Part shown: piece by piece, positions 23,687 to 33,074 of the stretch
Numbering within the stretch: the stretch's first letter is position 1
How the letters are laid out: the number at the start of each line of letters is the position of its first letter
From: Sphingobacterium mizutaii
GTDB taxonomy: Bacteria > Bacteroidota > Bacteroidia > Sphingobacteriales > Sphingobacteriaceae
DNA: 64,000 nucleotides
Assembly (NCBI RefSeq): GCF_900187125.1
Contig: NZ_LT906468.1
Coordinates: forward strand, 1,426,001-1,490,000
Direction of reading: 5' to 3'
Notes under the pieces: generated by a model
Databases searched by the model: none
What the model was told of the DNA's origin: nothing
What the model saw: only the letters and a program-made list of their open reading frames with translations
Position numbers and translations under genes: made by a program

Positions 23687-26149
23687 ATGAACAAATTTGA
23701 TTCATTCAATTTTAATCAAACGTTACCTATCATAAACGAAGAAACTGAATTCTTTCCATTATTAACTCAGCAAGATGAGGACGAAATGAGGAATGCAGAA
23801 ATTCCCGATCAACTTCCAATTCTACCCTTAAGGAACACGGTTCTTTTTCCAGGGGTAGTGATTCCAATTACGGTTGGTCGTGATAAGTCTATTAAACTGG
23901 TAAAAGATGCCTACAAAGGGGATCGCACCATTGCTGTTGTATCTCAAAAAGATATGAGCGTGGAGGACCCAAACTTTGATCAATTGAACAAAGTGGGAAC
24001 CGTTGCCCATATCATCAAGATTTTGCAAATGCCTGATGGAAACACTACGGTGATCATCCAGGGTAAGCAACGCGTGAAACTTAAGGAGCTGGTTCAAACG
24101 GAACCTTATCTGATTGCCCGTGTAGAGAAATTTCCAGAGGATAAACCAAAAACAAGCAGTAAAGAATTCAAAGCCTTGATTTCTTCTGTTAAGGAAATGG
24201 CTTTGCAGATCATTCAGCTTTCGCCAAACCTACCGAGTGAGGCTGGGATCGCTATCAAGAATATCGAAAGCCCAACTTTCTTGGTCAACTTTATCTCTTC
24301 TAACCTTTCTTTGGAATTAGAGCAGAAGCAAGACCTATTGGAAATTAAAGATTTCGTGAAGCGTGCTAAACAATTGTTAGAGCATTTGACGACTGAAATC
24401 CAGATGTTGGAGCTGAAGAATCAAATCCAAAATAAAGTAAGGATTGATTTAGATAAACAGCAACGTGATTATTTCCTGAGCCAACAACTGAAGACCATTC
24501 AGGAGGAACTGGGAGGAAATACTCCAGACCTTGAGATCGAAGAACTGAAGAAAAGGGCTAAGGCAAAAAAATGGAGAGATGATGTGGGCAAGCATTTCCA
24601 AAAAGAATTGGAAAAATTAGCTCGTATCAATCCGGCAGCTGCTGATTATTCGGTTCAGTTAAACTACCTGGAATTGCTCTTGGATTTGCCATGGGGTGAA
24701 TTCACCAAGGATAATTTTGATCTGGCCAGAGCGGAAAAGGTTTTGAACAAAGACCATTACGGGCTGGAAAAAGTGAAGCAACGTATCATTGAATATTTGG
24801 CGGTATTGAAGCTGAAAAATGATATGAAAGCTCCGATCTTGTGTTTGGTAGGGCCTCCAGGAGTAGGAAAGACTTCATTAGGAAAATCCATTGCCAAGGC
24901 ATTGGGAAGAAAATATACTCGTATGGCCTTGGGTGGTATCCGCGATGAAGCGGAAATCCGAGGACATAGGAAAACCTATATCGGCGCAATGCCGGGCCGT
25001 ATCATTCAATCCCTGAAAAAAGCAGGAGCTTCAAACCCTGTGTTTGTATTGGATGAAATCGATAAAATTGGTTCTGATTTTAAAGGTGATCCATCCTCAG
25101 CTCTATTGGAGGTACTGGACCCGGAACAAAATACCCACTTCTATGATCATTATGTAGAGATGGAATATGATCTATCCAAAGTGATGTTCATTGCTACTGC
25201 CAACTCTTTGAGCGGTGTGCAACCAGCTCTCTTGGATCGTATGGAGATTATTGAAGTCAATGGTTATACCATTGAGGAGAAGATCGAAATCGCTAAGAAA
25301 CATTTGCTGCCTAAGCAGAGAGAAATGCATGGTATCCAAGCAAAAGATATTTCTTTGAAACCGAAGATGATCGAAAAAATCATTGAAGAATATACGCGTG
25401 AATCGGGTGTTCGTGGTTTGGAAAAGAAAATCGGTTCGATCGTAAGAGGGATTGCGACAAGGATCGTGATGGAGAAACCTTATGATCATAACCTTTCTGC
25501 CGAGGATGTGGAAGAGATCTTGGGTCCTCCAATCTTTGACAAAGATCTTTATGAAAACAATGATATTGCTGGGGTTGTAACTGGCTTGGCTTGGACTTCC
25601 GTAGGCGGTGATATCTTGTTTATAGAGTCTAGCTTGAGTCCGGGTAAAGGGAAATTGAGTTTGACCGGTAACTTAGGGGATGTGATGAAAGAGTCAGCAG
25701 CAATTGCAATGGCTTACTTACGATCGCATTCAGATGAGTTTGGTATTGACTTTAAAGTATTTGACCAATGGGACGTGAATATACACGTGCCTGCAGGTGC
25801 TACTCCGAAGGATGGACCGTCAGCTGGTATCACGATGTTGACTGCTTTAGCATCCTTGTTTACCCAGCATAAGGTAAAACCTAAATTGGCTATGACCGGT
25901 GAGATCACTTTACGTGGTAAGGTGTTGCCAGTAGGAGGGATCAAAGAGAAAATCTTGGCTGCTAAGCGCGCAAATATTAAGGATATTATCTTAAGTAAAT
26001 CCAACCAAAAGGATATTTTGGAAATCAAGGAAGATTATATCAAGGATTTGAATTTCCATTATGTTACTGAAATGCGTGAGGTTGTTAAATTGGCACTTCT
26101 TGATGAAAAAGTGAAGAATGCGAAACAATTAAATCGAGAGAATTACTAA
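23687..26149 (+). CDS. lon: ATP-dependent Lon protease
   Basis: 820 residues, full length. N-terminal LON domain (about 40-240, LPILPLRNTVLFPGVVIPI), coiled-coil region, AAA+ module with Walker A GPPGVGKTS (from residue 389) and Walker B VFVLDEIDK, and the protease domain with catalytic Ser712 in DGPSAGIT and Lys in GGIKEKILAAK. It degrades misfolded and regulatory proteins in the cytoplasm. A sigma54-type promoter lies upstream and an intrinsic terminator downstream; it is a single-gene unit. Confidence 0.97.
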   Translation: MNKFDSFNFNQTLPIINEETEFFPLLTQQDEDEMRNAEIPDQLPILPLRNTVLFPGVVIPITVGRDKSIKLVKDAYKGDRTIAVVSQKDMSVEDPNFDQLNKVGTVAHIIKILQMPDGNTTVIIQGKQRVKLKELVQTEPYLIARVEKFPEDKPKTSSKEFKALISSVKEMALQIIQLSPNLPSEAGIAIKNIESPTFLVNFISSNLSLELEQKQDLLEIKDFVKRAKQLLEHLTTEIQMLELKNQIQNKVRIDLDKQQRDYFLSQQLKTIQEELGGNTPDLEIEELKKRAKAKKWRDDVGKHFQKELEKLARINPAAADYSVQLNYLELLLDLPWGEFTKDNFDLARAEKVLNKDHYGLEKVKQRIIEYLAVLKLKNDMKAPILCLVGPPGVGKTSLGKSIAKALGRKYTRMALGGIRDEAEIRGHRKTYIGAMPGRIIQSLKKAGASNPVFVLDEIDKIGSDFKGDPSSALLEVLDPEQNTHFYDHYVEMEYDLSKVMFIATANSLSGVQPALLDRMEIIEVNGYTIEEKIEIAKKHLLPKQREMHGIQAKDISLKPKMIEKIIEEYTRESGVRGLEKKIGSIVRGIATRIVMEKPYDHNLSAEDVEEILGPPIFDKDLYENNDIAGVVTGLAWTSVGGDILFIESSLSPGKGKLSLTGNLGDVMKESAAIAMAYLRSHSDEFGIDFKVFDQWDVNIHVPAGATPKDGPSAGITMLTALASLFTQHKVKPKLAMTGEITLRGKVLPVGGIKEKILAAKRANIKDIILSKSNQKDILEIKEDYIKDLNFHYVTEMREVVKLALLDEKVKNAKQLNRENY

Positions 26150-26170
26150 TACTAAATTGCATAATAGCTA

Positions 26171-26202
26171 AGGCACAATTCATTCAGAATTGTGCCTTTT
26201 TT
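26171..26202 (+). terminator. intrinsic terminator of lon
   Basis: AGGCACAATT 26171-26180 pairs perfectly with AATTGTGCCT 26188-26197, followed by T residues. Confidence 0.92.
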
Positions 26203-26309
26203 ATGTTCTGTAAAGCTGGGAAATAAATCTTTAGTGTTTGGTAATCAGGTAGAATTGTCAGTAGTATTCCATCTTGCAAGGTTAATTTTAATTACAATTT
26301 AATAAACAG

Positions 26310-26317
26310 TATTTTTG
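26310..26317 (+). promoter_or_regulatory. -7 element before the FUSC-like gene
   Basis: TATTTTTG fits TAnnTTTG and lies five bases before the ATG at 26323, so the mRNA would have almost no leader. No clear -33 TTTG is seen. Confidence 0.45.
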
Positions 26318-26322
26318 CGGAA

Positions 26323-26856
26323 ATGAATCTCAACAGTAATACAGCGAGGTTTGTCAAGCGGGTTATTACCTCACCTCTTTTAATTTATATCATCCGGTGT
26401 CTGATTGGTTTTGTCGTGGGTTACTTATTGTATCTAAGGTTTAAACAGTTTGAGATCTTCTGGGCATTATTATCCATTATTTTAGTTATTTCACCTGAGG
26501 AAAAGGATTCCAAGCGACTTTCCATAGAACGTTTCAAATCCAATTTTGTTGGTTCTGTCGTTGCAATGGCCTGTGTATGGTTATTGCCCAAATCGGTGTA
26601 CTCTATTATGACTGGTATCGTGCTGACGATATTTCTTTGTTGGGGATTCAAGATCCTGAATATGGCAAGGGTGGCAATTGTGGCTCTGTTGATCATTATG
26701 ATTGAACCACATCATACCCAAATAGCATATACTCCAATCTATCGTGCTCTATCTACTGGCCTTGGCTGTATAATAGGTTTGACCATAGTGATCGTCTCTT
26801 CGGGCCTGATCCAATTCCTGCGAGATAAATACAAAGTGTTTACAGAGCCTGCCTAA
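26323..26856 (+). CDS. FUSC-like integral membrane protein
   Basis: 177 residues with about five hydrophobic segments (near 18-38, 42-58, 76-95, 97-120 and 135-158). A short charged loop SPEEKDSKRLSIERFKSNFVGS after the second helix and the ARVAIVALLIIM segment resemble the membrane half of FUSC/aromatic acid exporter proteins. Those usually have a large soluble partner domain, which is lacking here. Substrate unknown. 56 bp upstream of rnhA. Confidence 0.7.
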   Translation: MNLNSNTARFVKRVITSPLLIYIIRCLIGFVVGYLLYLRFKQFEIFWALLSIILVISPEEKDSKRLSIERFKSNFVGSVVAMACVWLLPKSVYSIMTGIVLTIFLCWGFKILNMARVAIVALLIIMIEPHHTQIAYTPIYRALSTGLGCIIGLTIVIVSSGLIQFLRDKYKVFTEPA

Positions 26857-26911
26857 CAGCGAGTTGCAATATTAAGCCAGCACTAACAATTAATTCATTA
26901 TTTTTACGCCA

Positions 26912-27418
26912 ATGATTGAATTATATACTGACGGCGCATCTAGCGGAAATCCAGGTCCTGGTGGTTATGGAACTATCCTAAGGGCAATATATCAAGGCTC
27001 AAATCCTGAATTTCAAGGTAAGCTCATCGAAAAGGAATTTTCGGGCGGTTTTAGGAAAACAACCAATAACCGCATGGAATTACTCGCAGTAATTATTGGT
27101 TTGGAGGCCTTGAAAAACCTCAATCAGCAAGTGACCATTTTCTCAGATTCGAAATATGTAATCGATGCAATCGATAAAAAGTGGGTGTATGGTTGGATAA
27201 AAAAGGGATTTCAAGGAAAGAAGAATAAAGATCTATGGATGCGGTTGATGAATGTGTATAAATTGCACCAGGTCAAATTAGTTTGGGTGAAGGGGCATGC
27301 TGGACATCCATTGAATGAACGCTGTGATCAATTGGCTGTTAAGGCCTCAAAAGATAAATCCACATGGAAGATAGATTCTGTTTTTGAAGCAGAATTGCAA
27401 AAAGGCTTAGATATTTAA
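26912..27418 (+). CDS. rnhA: ribonuclease HI
   Basis: 168 residues, type I RNase H that cuts RNA in RNA-DNA hybrids. The catalytic residues are Asp7 in LYTDGASSGNPGPGG, Glu56 in NNRMELLAVI, Asp79 in FSDSKYVIDAI and a final Asp in RCDQLAVKAS; the basic handle KKWVYGWIKKGFQGKKNKDLW is present. A -7-like TATTTTTA lies five bases before the ATG. Its stop codon is inside the downstream terminator hairpin. Confidence 0.95.
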   Translation: MIELYTDGASSGNPGPGGYGTILRAIYQGSNPEFQGKLIEKEFSGGFRKTTNNRMELLAVIIGLEALKNLNQQVTIFSDSKYVIDAIDKKWVYGWIKKGFQGKKNKDLWMRLMNVYKLHQVKLVWVKGHAGHPLNERCDQLAVKASKDKSTWKIDSVFEAELQKGLDI

Positions 27419-27431
27419 TCTAAGCCTTTTT
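27399..27431. terminator. bidirectional terminator overlapping the rnhA stop codon
   Basis: AAAAAGGCTTAGAT 27399-27412 pairs with ATCTAAGCCTTTTT 27418-27431, a perfect 14-bp stem with the rnhA stop codon in the loop and right arm. Symmetric A and T runs let it serve the convergent M3 peptidase gene too. Confidence 0.9.
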
Positions 27432-27456
27432 CTTTTTATATGTTATTGTGGATTGT

Positions 27457-29484
27457 TTAGATCAATCCGGCACGTTTCAACAATGGATCTACGGATGGTT
27501 CTTTACCCCGGAACTGTTTATAAAGTTTCATAGGGTGTTCGGTTCCTCCTTTAGATAGAATATTGTCTTTGAATTTCTTTGCGACCTCTGGATTGAAGAT
27601 ACCTTCTTGCTTGAAATAGTCGAATGCATCTGCATCCAATACCTCAGCCCATTTATAAGAATAATAGCCCGAAGAGTAACCGCCATCAAAGATATGGGAG
27701 AATGAAGTGGACATCACATTTTCTTTGACATCCGGGTAGATGGCTGTTTCCTCAAACTGTTTGGTTTCGAAGTCTTTTACCTTACTGATGGAGCTAGGAT
27801 CCTGTCCATGCCAGCCCATATCCAATAGTCCAAAGCTCAACTGTCTGACCGTTGCCAGTCCTTCTAAGAAGGAAGCGGAATCTTTGATTTTCTGGATATA
27901 CTCCATGGGTATGGTTTCGCCGGTTTCATAATGTTTTGCGAATAGCTTTAAGGCTTCTTCTTCATAGCACCAGTTTTCCATGATCTGACTTGGGAGTTCG
28001 ACGAAATCCCAATACACGGAAGTTCCTGAAAGGGTAGGATAGGTCGTGTCGGCCAACATGCCATGCAAGGCATGACCAAACTCATGGAACAAGGTTGTAA
28101 CCTCGTTGAAGGTCAATAAAGAAGGTTTACTCGAGGTAGGCCTTGTAAAATTACAGACGATGGATACATGTGGTCTTTCATTATGACCATCTTTAATGTA
28201 TTGCGATTTGTAAGAGGTCATCCATGCTCCATTTCGCTTTCCTTTGCGAGGAAAGAAATCGGCGTAGAAGACTGCTACAAGATTGCCATCATCGCTGCTC
28301 ACCTCATAGGTCTGCACCTCTGGGTGATATTTGTCTATATTTTGGATTTCCTTGAAATTCAAACCGTAAAGACGATGAGCTATATCAAAGACTCCGTTCA
28401 ATACATTGTCGAGTTTGAAATAAGGTCTTAGTTTTTCATCATCTAAATTGAAACGTTCTTTCTTCAATTTTTCTGAATAATAGCTACCGTCCCATTTTTC
28501 TAAATGGTCTAAGCCATCCTTTTCTTTGGCATATTGGCTCAGTTCAGCAAATTCTTTTAATGCTGCGGGTTTGCCTTTTGCAAGCAGGTCATTTAAGAAT
28601 GCCGTAACGGTATTGGGATTTTGTGCCATGCGTTCTTCTAATTTGAAGTGTGCATGGGAATCATAACCCAATAACTTAGCACGTTGATGTCTTAGTTTTG
28701 CTATTTTTAGGATAATTTCTTCGTTGTTATTGGCATTATCTTGAAAACCCTTTTTACCGGCAGCAATTGCTAATTCCTTTCTCAATTCACGATTGCTTGA
28801 ATAGGTCATAAAAGGGATATAACTTGGATAATCCAAGGTGAATATCCAACCTTCCTTTCCTTCCTCTTTGGCAAGCTCATGAGCGGCTTCAATTACAGAT
28901 TCTGGAAGCCCATCTAGATCTTCCTTTTTCAAAATATGTAATTGATAAGCATTGGTATCCGCCAATACATGTTCTGCGAAATTTAATTTCAACACAGACA
29001 TTTCTTGGTCTATTTCACGAAGTTCCTTCTTCTTTTCATCAGAAAGTAGGGCGCCATTTCGAACAAAATCCTTGTAGTTTTTAGTCAGGAGCGTGTCTTG
29101 TTCAGGACTCAGGTTTAAGTTTTCCTTTTGGTCATATACTTCCTTGATCTTTAGGAATAGATCGTAATTCAAGGTGATGTCCGAGCTTAATTCTGCCAAC
29201 ATAGGAGCTACTTGCACGGCAATTTTTTCTAATTCATCATTCGTTTCCGCAGAATGGAGATTGAAAAATATATTGGAGATCCTGTCCAATTGCATTCCTG
29301 AAAAGGAAAGCGCTTCGATGGTGTTTTCAAAAGTTGCAGGTTGGGGATTAGAAGCGATCCGTTCAATTTCCTTTTTCGTTTCAGCGATTGCTTCTTGGAA
29401 TGCTGGAACGTAATCTTCGTTTTTGATTTGGGAAAAGGGAGCAGTATTGTAATTCGTCTCGAAAGACTTTGTCAGAATATTCAT
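27457..29484 (-). CDS. M3-family metallopeptidase (Dcp/oligopeptidase A type)
   Basis: 675 residues from the ATG at 29484; an in-frame ATG 20 codons upstream would overlap the promoter box at 29499-29506. The C-terminal half carries the zinc motif HEFGH in TLFHEFGHALHGM near residue 460 and the family motif SYKWAEVLDADAF near the end. It cleaves short peptides, probably in the cytoplasm as no signal peptide is visible. Monocistronic. Confidence 0.92.
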   Translation of the reverse strand: MNILTKSFETNYNTAPFSQIKNEDYVPAFQEAIAETKKEIERIASNPQPATFENTIEALSFSGMQLDRISNIFFNLHSAETNDELEKIAVQVAPMLAELSSDITLNYDLFLKIKEVYDQKENLNLSPEQDTLLTKNYKDFVRNGALLSDEKKKELREIDQEMSVLKLNFAEHVLADTNAYQLHILKKEDLDGLPESVIEAAHELAKEEGKEGWIFTLDYPSYIPFMTYSSNRELRKELAIAAGKKGFQDNANNNEEIILKIAKLRHQRAKLLGYDSHAHFKLEERMAQNPNTVTAFLNDLLAKGKPAALKEFAELSQYAKEKDGLDHLEKWDGSYYSEKLKKERFNLDDEKLRPYFKLDNVLNGVFDIAHRLYGLNFKEIQNIDKYHPEVQTYEVSSDDGNLVAVFYADFFPRKGKRNGAWMTSYKSQYIKDGHNERPHVSIVCNFTRPTSSKPSLLTFNEVTTLFHEFGHALHGMLADTTYPTLSGTSVYWDFVELPSQIMENWCYEEEALKLFAKHYETGETIPMEYIQKIKDSASFLEGLATVRQLSFGLLDMGWHGQDPSSISKVKDFETKQFEETAIYPDVKENVMSTSFSHIFDGGYSSGYYSYKWAEVLDADAFDYFKQEGIFNPEVAKKFKDNILSKGGTEHPMKLYKQFRGKEPSVDPLLKRAGLI

Positions 29485-29498
29485 AGTATATAAAGTTA

Positions 29499-29506
29499 CA
29501 AATATA
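29499..29506 (-). promoter_or_regulatory. -7 element of the M3 peptidase promoter
   Basis: On the minus strand TATATTTG is a full match to TAnnTTTG and lies 14 bases before the ATG at 29484. This decides the start codon. The -33 element is not obvious. Confidence 0.6.
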
Positions 29507-29600
29507 AATCTAGTGGAAATGTGTCCTGAATATACATTTATCAAGATTTTACGGAAACATTACGTATTATTATGTTGTTATAACAATAAAAAACAAAAAC

Positions 29601-30071
29601 ATGAGAAATATCGCGAAGTCCTTATTTGTTGTTCCGGTTCTGTTGATAAGCATGAGTGCTTGTAATAATTCAGGACAGGAGGCGAAAGGCAACAAGGAAA
29701 ATGATTCTGTGGATAATGATTGGACTGCGACAGAGTTGGTCGGAAAATATGTGTTTGAAGCAAAAGGAGATACCATATTGCTGGATTTGAAAAACCAAAA
29801 TGATTCTTTGGTGGGGCCATTAAGTTATAATTTCCAAGAAAAAGATAAGAACAATGGTGAGTTCCGAGGTGTAATCAAAGACTCTTTATTGGTTGGTGAA
29901 TACAGTTTTATGTCAGAGGGAGTGAACTCTGTAAGAGAAACAGTTTTTGGCATTGTTCCAGAAGGATTAATTGAAGGTTTTGGCGATGTTGAAGAGATTG
30001 ATTCGAAGTTTGTTTTCAAAAATATAGATAGTTTGAGGTTTGATCATGGGATGATTTTACATAAAAAATAA
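29601..30071 (+). CDS. lipoprotein of unknown function
   Basis: 156 residues. Signal sequence with lipobox SMSAC (Cys20), a polar linker rich in Asn, Lys and Glu, then a beta-rich domain with repeated short strands (LVGKYVFEAKGDTILLDLK, KNNGEFRGVIKDSLLVGEYSF, RETVFGIVPEGLIEGF). The pattern of Gly-Glu/Asp turns recalls small lipocalin-like barrels. Stands alone upstream of the TetR gene. No family firmly recognised. Confidence 0.75.
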   Translation: MRNIAKSLFVVPVLLISMSACNNSGQEAKGNKENDSVDNDWTATELVGKYVFEAKGDTILLDLKNQNDSLVGPLSYNFQEKDKNNGEFRGVIKDSLLVGEYSFMSEGVNSVRETVFGIVPEGLIEGFGDVEEIDSKFVFKNIDSLRFDHGMILHKK

Positions 30072-30129
30072 GCTTCTAAAGGGGTGTTAGTTGATTTTAT
30101 TTAAAAAGTTTGGTCATTTGATTAAAATG

Positions 30130-30162
30130 TTTGTTCAATTAACGTAAATGTTCTTATCTTTG
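30130..30162 (+). promoter_or_regulatory. promoter of the TetR-efflux operon
   Basis: -33 TTTG at 30130-30133 and -7 TATCTTTG at 30155-30162, with 21 bp between, an excellent Bacteroidota promoter. It shows that the GTG at 30162 is not the start and that the ATG at 30186 is. Confidence 0.75.
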
Positions 30163-30185
30163 TGCAATCTCAAGTGAAAAGCACA

Positions 30186-30815
30186 ATGACGAATAAGAAG
30201 GAAGAGAAAGAACTAGATACATCAACCGAAGAAAAAATAAAGGAAGCAGCCCGCATCGTATTTCATAAGAAAGGATTTGCAGCGACCCGGACTAGAGATA
30301 TTGCTGATGAAGCAGGAATCAACTTATCCCTTTTAAACTATTATTTTAGAAGTAAGGAAAAGCTTTTTGAACTCATTATGTTGGAAACATTAGGTGAGTT
30401 TGTTAAAGGCTTGGTCATGGTATTGAATGACCGTGAGTCTACCTTGTTGGAGAAGGTGAGTGCCATTGCAGAGCATTATATCGATTCAATCAAGGATAAG
30501 CCCGAGATCCCTGGGTTTATTGTGAGTGAAATCCGCAACAATGTCAATAATATTTTAGAGAAAATTCCAGTCCGTGAAATATTGGCTGAATCTTTCTTTG
30601 TCCAGCAATTGGATGCGGAAATCAAGAAAGGAACCCTGAAAGAGGTTAGTCCGATCCAATTCATAATGAATGTTCTGGGTATGGTTCTGTTTCCTTTTAT
30701 TGCTCAGCCTATGATCATGAGCGGAACTGGTCTTAATAATCAAGAGTTTTCTGACTTGATGGAAGAGCGTAAGAAGTTGATTCCCATTTGGGTACAGTCT
30801 ATGTTTAAAGCATAG
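30186..30815 (+). CDS. TetR-family transcriptional regulator, CecR-like
   Basis: 209 residues from ATG 30186. The N-terminal HTH is canonical: KEAARIVFHKKGFAATRTRD, then EAGINLSLLNYYFRSKEKLF. The C-terminal ligand domain is typical in length. It precedes a TolC-HlyD-ABC operon in the same direction with a 54-bp gap, like cecR (ybiH) before ybhGFSR in E. coli, so it probably represses the efflux genes and itself. The ligand is unknown. Confidence 0.88.
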   Translation: MTNKKEEKELDTSTEEKIKEAARIVFHKKGFAATRTRDIADEAGINLSLLNYYFRSKEKLFELIMLETLGEFVKGLVMVLNDRESTLLEKVSAIAEHYIDSIKDKPEIPGFIVSEIRNNVNNILEKIPVREILAESFFVQQLDAEIKKGTLKEVSPIQFIMNVLGMVLFPFIAQPMIMSGTGLNNQEFSDLMEERKKLIPIWVQSMFKA

Positions 30816-30869
30816 TCTATTTTTTTAACCATTAATTGGTCAATTGTTTAAATCAATATATTAAAATAT

Positions 30870-32165
30870 ATGATTAAGGTAAATGTCTTTACGAAAGTTT
30901 TAAGTTTTATTCTATTTACGGGGCTAGGAATTAGCTTCGCGGTTGCTCAAACTACGGCGGGTAACTTAAGTTTAGAGGAGTGCTATAGTCTTGCTCGTTC
31001 AAATTATCCCCTGATCAAGCAGCAGGACCTCATATCGAGGACTAATGAATTCTCTTTGGATAATGCTCAAAAGGCTGTCATGCCACAGTTAAGCATAGCT
31101 GGGCAGGCAACCCATCAATCGGATGTTACTTCGATGCCTATTAAGCTTCCTAATATGGAAATTCCTACCATTAGTAAGAGTCAATATAAGGTTTATGCGG
31201 AGCTGACACAATCCTTAACAGGTTTGGTGAATCTAAAGGACCAAAAAGAAAGCTTGAATGTCAACACTGCGGTAGAAAACCAAAAGGTTGAGGTAGAAAT
31301 GTATAAGCTCAAAGAACGGATCAACAATCTCTATTTTGCCATATTGCTCTTAGAAAAGCAAAAAGAACAGATCGAGCTGAGTATCCAAGACCTACAGAGC
31401 GGAATTGAAAAAATGGAAACAGCTGTAGCCAATGGCGTTGCGCTCAGAAGCTCGGCTAGTAATTTGAAAGCTGAAAAGCTTAAAGCTGATCAACGAATTA
31501 CAGAATTGGAATTTAACAAAAAAGCTTATTTGGAAGTTCTAGGAGTGATGATCGGACAAAAGCTAGACCCTAAAGCCAGATTACAGACTCCCTCTTCATT
31601 GCAACTGAACAATGAAATCCATAGGCCGGAACAGACCTTGTTTTCTCTACAGAGAAAATCCTTAGATGTTCAGAATAAATTGATTGATAATAAGTCCTTG
31701 CCTCAATTTAGCCTTTTTGTTCAAGGTGGTGTTGGGCAGCCTGCATTGAATATGCTGAATCCGGAAACTCAAGGGTTTTATATTGCTGGATTGCGTTTGG
31801 CTTGGAACCTGAATAGTTTCTATACCCAGAAAAATGAGAAGAATATCATAAGAAACAATCAACGGATATTGGATGTCCAAGAGGAAACTTTCCTGTTCAA
31901 CACAAAAATGAACCTGAATCAACAACAAACGGAGTTGTCTAAGTATCAGGAGCTGCTGAAAACCGATCAAGAGATAATCGACCTGCGCGAACAGGTGAAA
32001 AATTCTACTTTGAACCAATTAAATTATGGAACAGCAACTAGCAACGATTACCTCATTTCGGTGAATGTAGTTGAACAAGCGAAACAGAACTTGGCCCTAC
32101 ATGAAGTGCAATTATTAATGGCTCAATATAACTTACAAACAACAACTGGAAAAGCAGAAAATTAA
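30870..32165 (+). CDS. TolC-family outer membrane channel
   Basis: 431 residues with a signal peptide ending AVAQ, then the helical outer membrane efflux protein fold; LSLEECYSLARSNYPLIKQQD near residue 35 is the typical start of the mature domain. It gives the ABC system below its own outer membrane exit. 5 bp before the adaptor gene. Confidence 0.88.
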   Translation: MIKVNVFTKVLSFILFTGLGISFAVAQTTAGNLSLEECYSLARSNYPLIKQQDLISRTNEFSLDNAQKAVMPQLSIAGQATHQSDVTSMPIKLPNMEIPTISKSQYKVYAELTQSLTGLVNLKDQKESLNVNTAVENQKVEVEMYKLKERINNLYFAILLLEKQKEQIELSIQDLQSGIEKMETAVANGVALRSSASNLKAEKLKADQRITELEFNKKAYLEVLGVMIGQKLDPKARLQTPSSLQLNNEIHRPEQTLFSLQRKSLDVQNKLIDNKSLPQFSLFVQGGVGQPALNMLNPETQGFYIAGLRLAWNLNSFYTQKNEKNIIRNNQRILDVQEETFLFNTKMNLNQQQTELSKYQELLKTDQEIIDLREQVKNSTLNQLNYGTATSNDYLISVNVVEQAKQNLALHEVQLLMAQYNLQTTTGKAEN

Positions 32166-32170
32166 TCATA

Positions 32171-33073
32171 ATGAAAAGACTAAAAATATATTTGCTCCTA
32201 GGTACTGGAATACTGGCCTTAGGGTCCTGCAAAAATGATAAAGATACCTTTGATGCGTCGGGAAGCTTTGAAGCAATAGAGACCATCATATCTGCAGAAG
32301 CAAATGGAACCATCAAGGAATTTAATCTTGAAGAAGGGGATCAATTAGCCGTAGGTCAACAAATAGGTTATATAGATACGGTGCAGACCTATCTGAAAAA
32401 ACGCCAATTGGAAGCACAAGTAGGAGCAGGTTTAAGTCGAAAACCTAATATTCCTGTCCAGCTTTCTGCCATCAAGGAACAGATACAACACCTGGAACGA
32501 GAAAAGATCAGGACACAGAACTTAATTGCAGGTGATGCGGCGACTCCAAAGCAGTTGGATGATATCAATGCGCAGATAAAACTATTAAACAGGCAATTGG
32601 ATGCACAACAATCCAGTCTTTCGATTTCAAATCAAAGCATAGGAAAAGAGGTAGTGCCATTGGAAGTGCAGATCTACCAATTGGAAGATCAATTAAAGAA
32701 ATCTAAAATTGTAAACCCTGTTCAAGGGACAGTCTTGACAAAATATGCCGAAGTAAATGAAACTGCCGGTATGGGGAAACCCTTGTATAAAATCGCGGAC
32801 CTATCCAATATGATCCTGAGGGCATATATTACCGGCAATCAACTTCCAAATGTCAAACTGAACCAAAAGGTTCAGGTGTTGACCGATGATGGAAACGGTG
32901 GTTACCATACTGCCGAAGGCATCATTACATGGATAAACAGTAAGGCGGAATTCACTCCGAAGACCATACAGACCAAGGATGAGCGGGCTAATCAAGTTTA
33001 TGCCATCAAGGTCAAGGTAAAGAACGACGGAAGGTATAAGATTGGGATGTACGCTGAAATAAAGTTTATCTGA
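32171..33073 (+). CDS. HlyD/YbhG-type membrane fusion lipoprotein
   Basis: 300 residues. Lipobox LGSC at about Cys20. Lipoyl half-domain (ISAEANGTIKEFNLEEGDQL near 41), a coiled-coil hairpin (about 75-170) and the second lipoyl half (VNPVQGTVLTKYAEVNETAG), then a beta-barrel. It bridges the ABC permeases to the outer membrane channel. The gap to the first ATPase gene is 1 bp. Confidence 0.88.
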   Translation: MKRLKIYLLLGTGILALGSCKNDKDTFDASGSFEAIETIISAEANGTIKEFNLEEGDQLAVGQQIGYIDTVQTYLKKRQLEAQVGAGLSRKPNIPVQLSAIKEQIQHLEREKIRTQNLIAGDAATPKQLDDINAQIKLLNRQLDAQQSSLSISNQSIGKEVVPLEVQIYQLEDQLKKSKIVNPVQGTVLTKYAEVNETAGMGKPLYKIADLSNMILRAYITGNQLPNVKLNQKVQVLTDDGNGGYHTAEGIITWINSKAEFTPKTIQTKDERANQVYAIKVKVKNDGRYKIGMYAEIKFI

Positions 33074-33074
33074 T

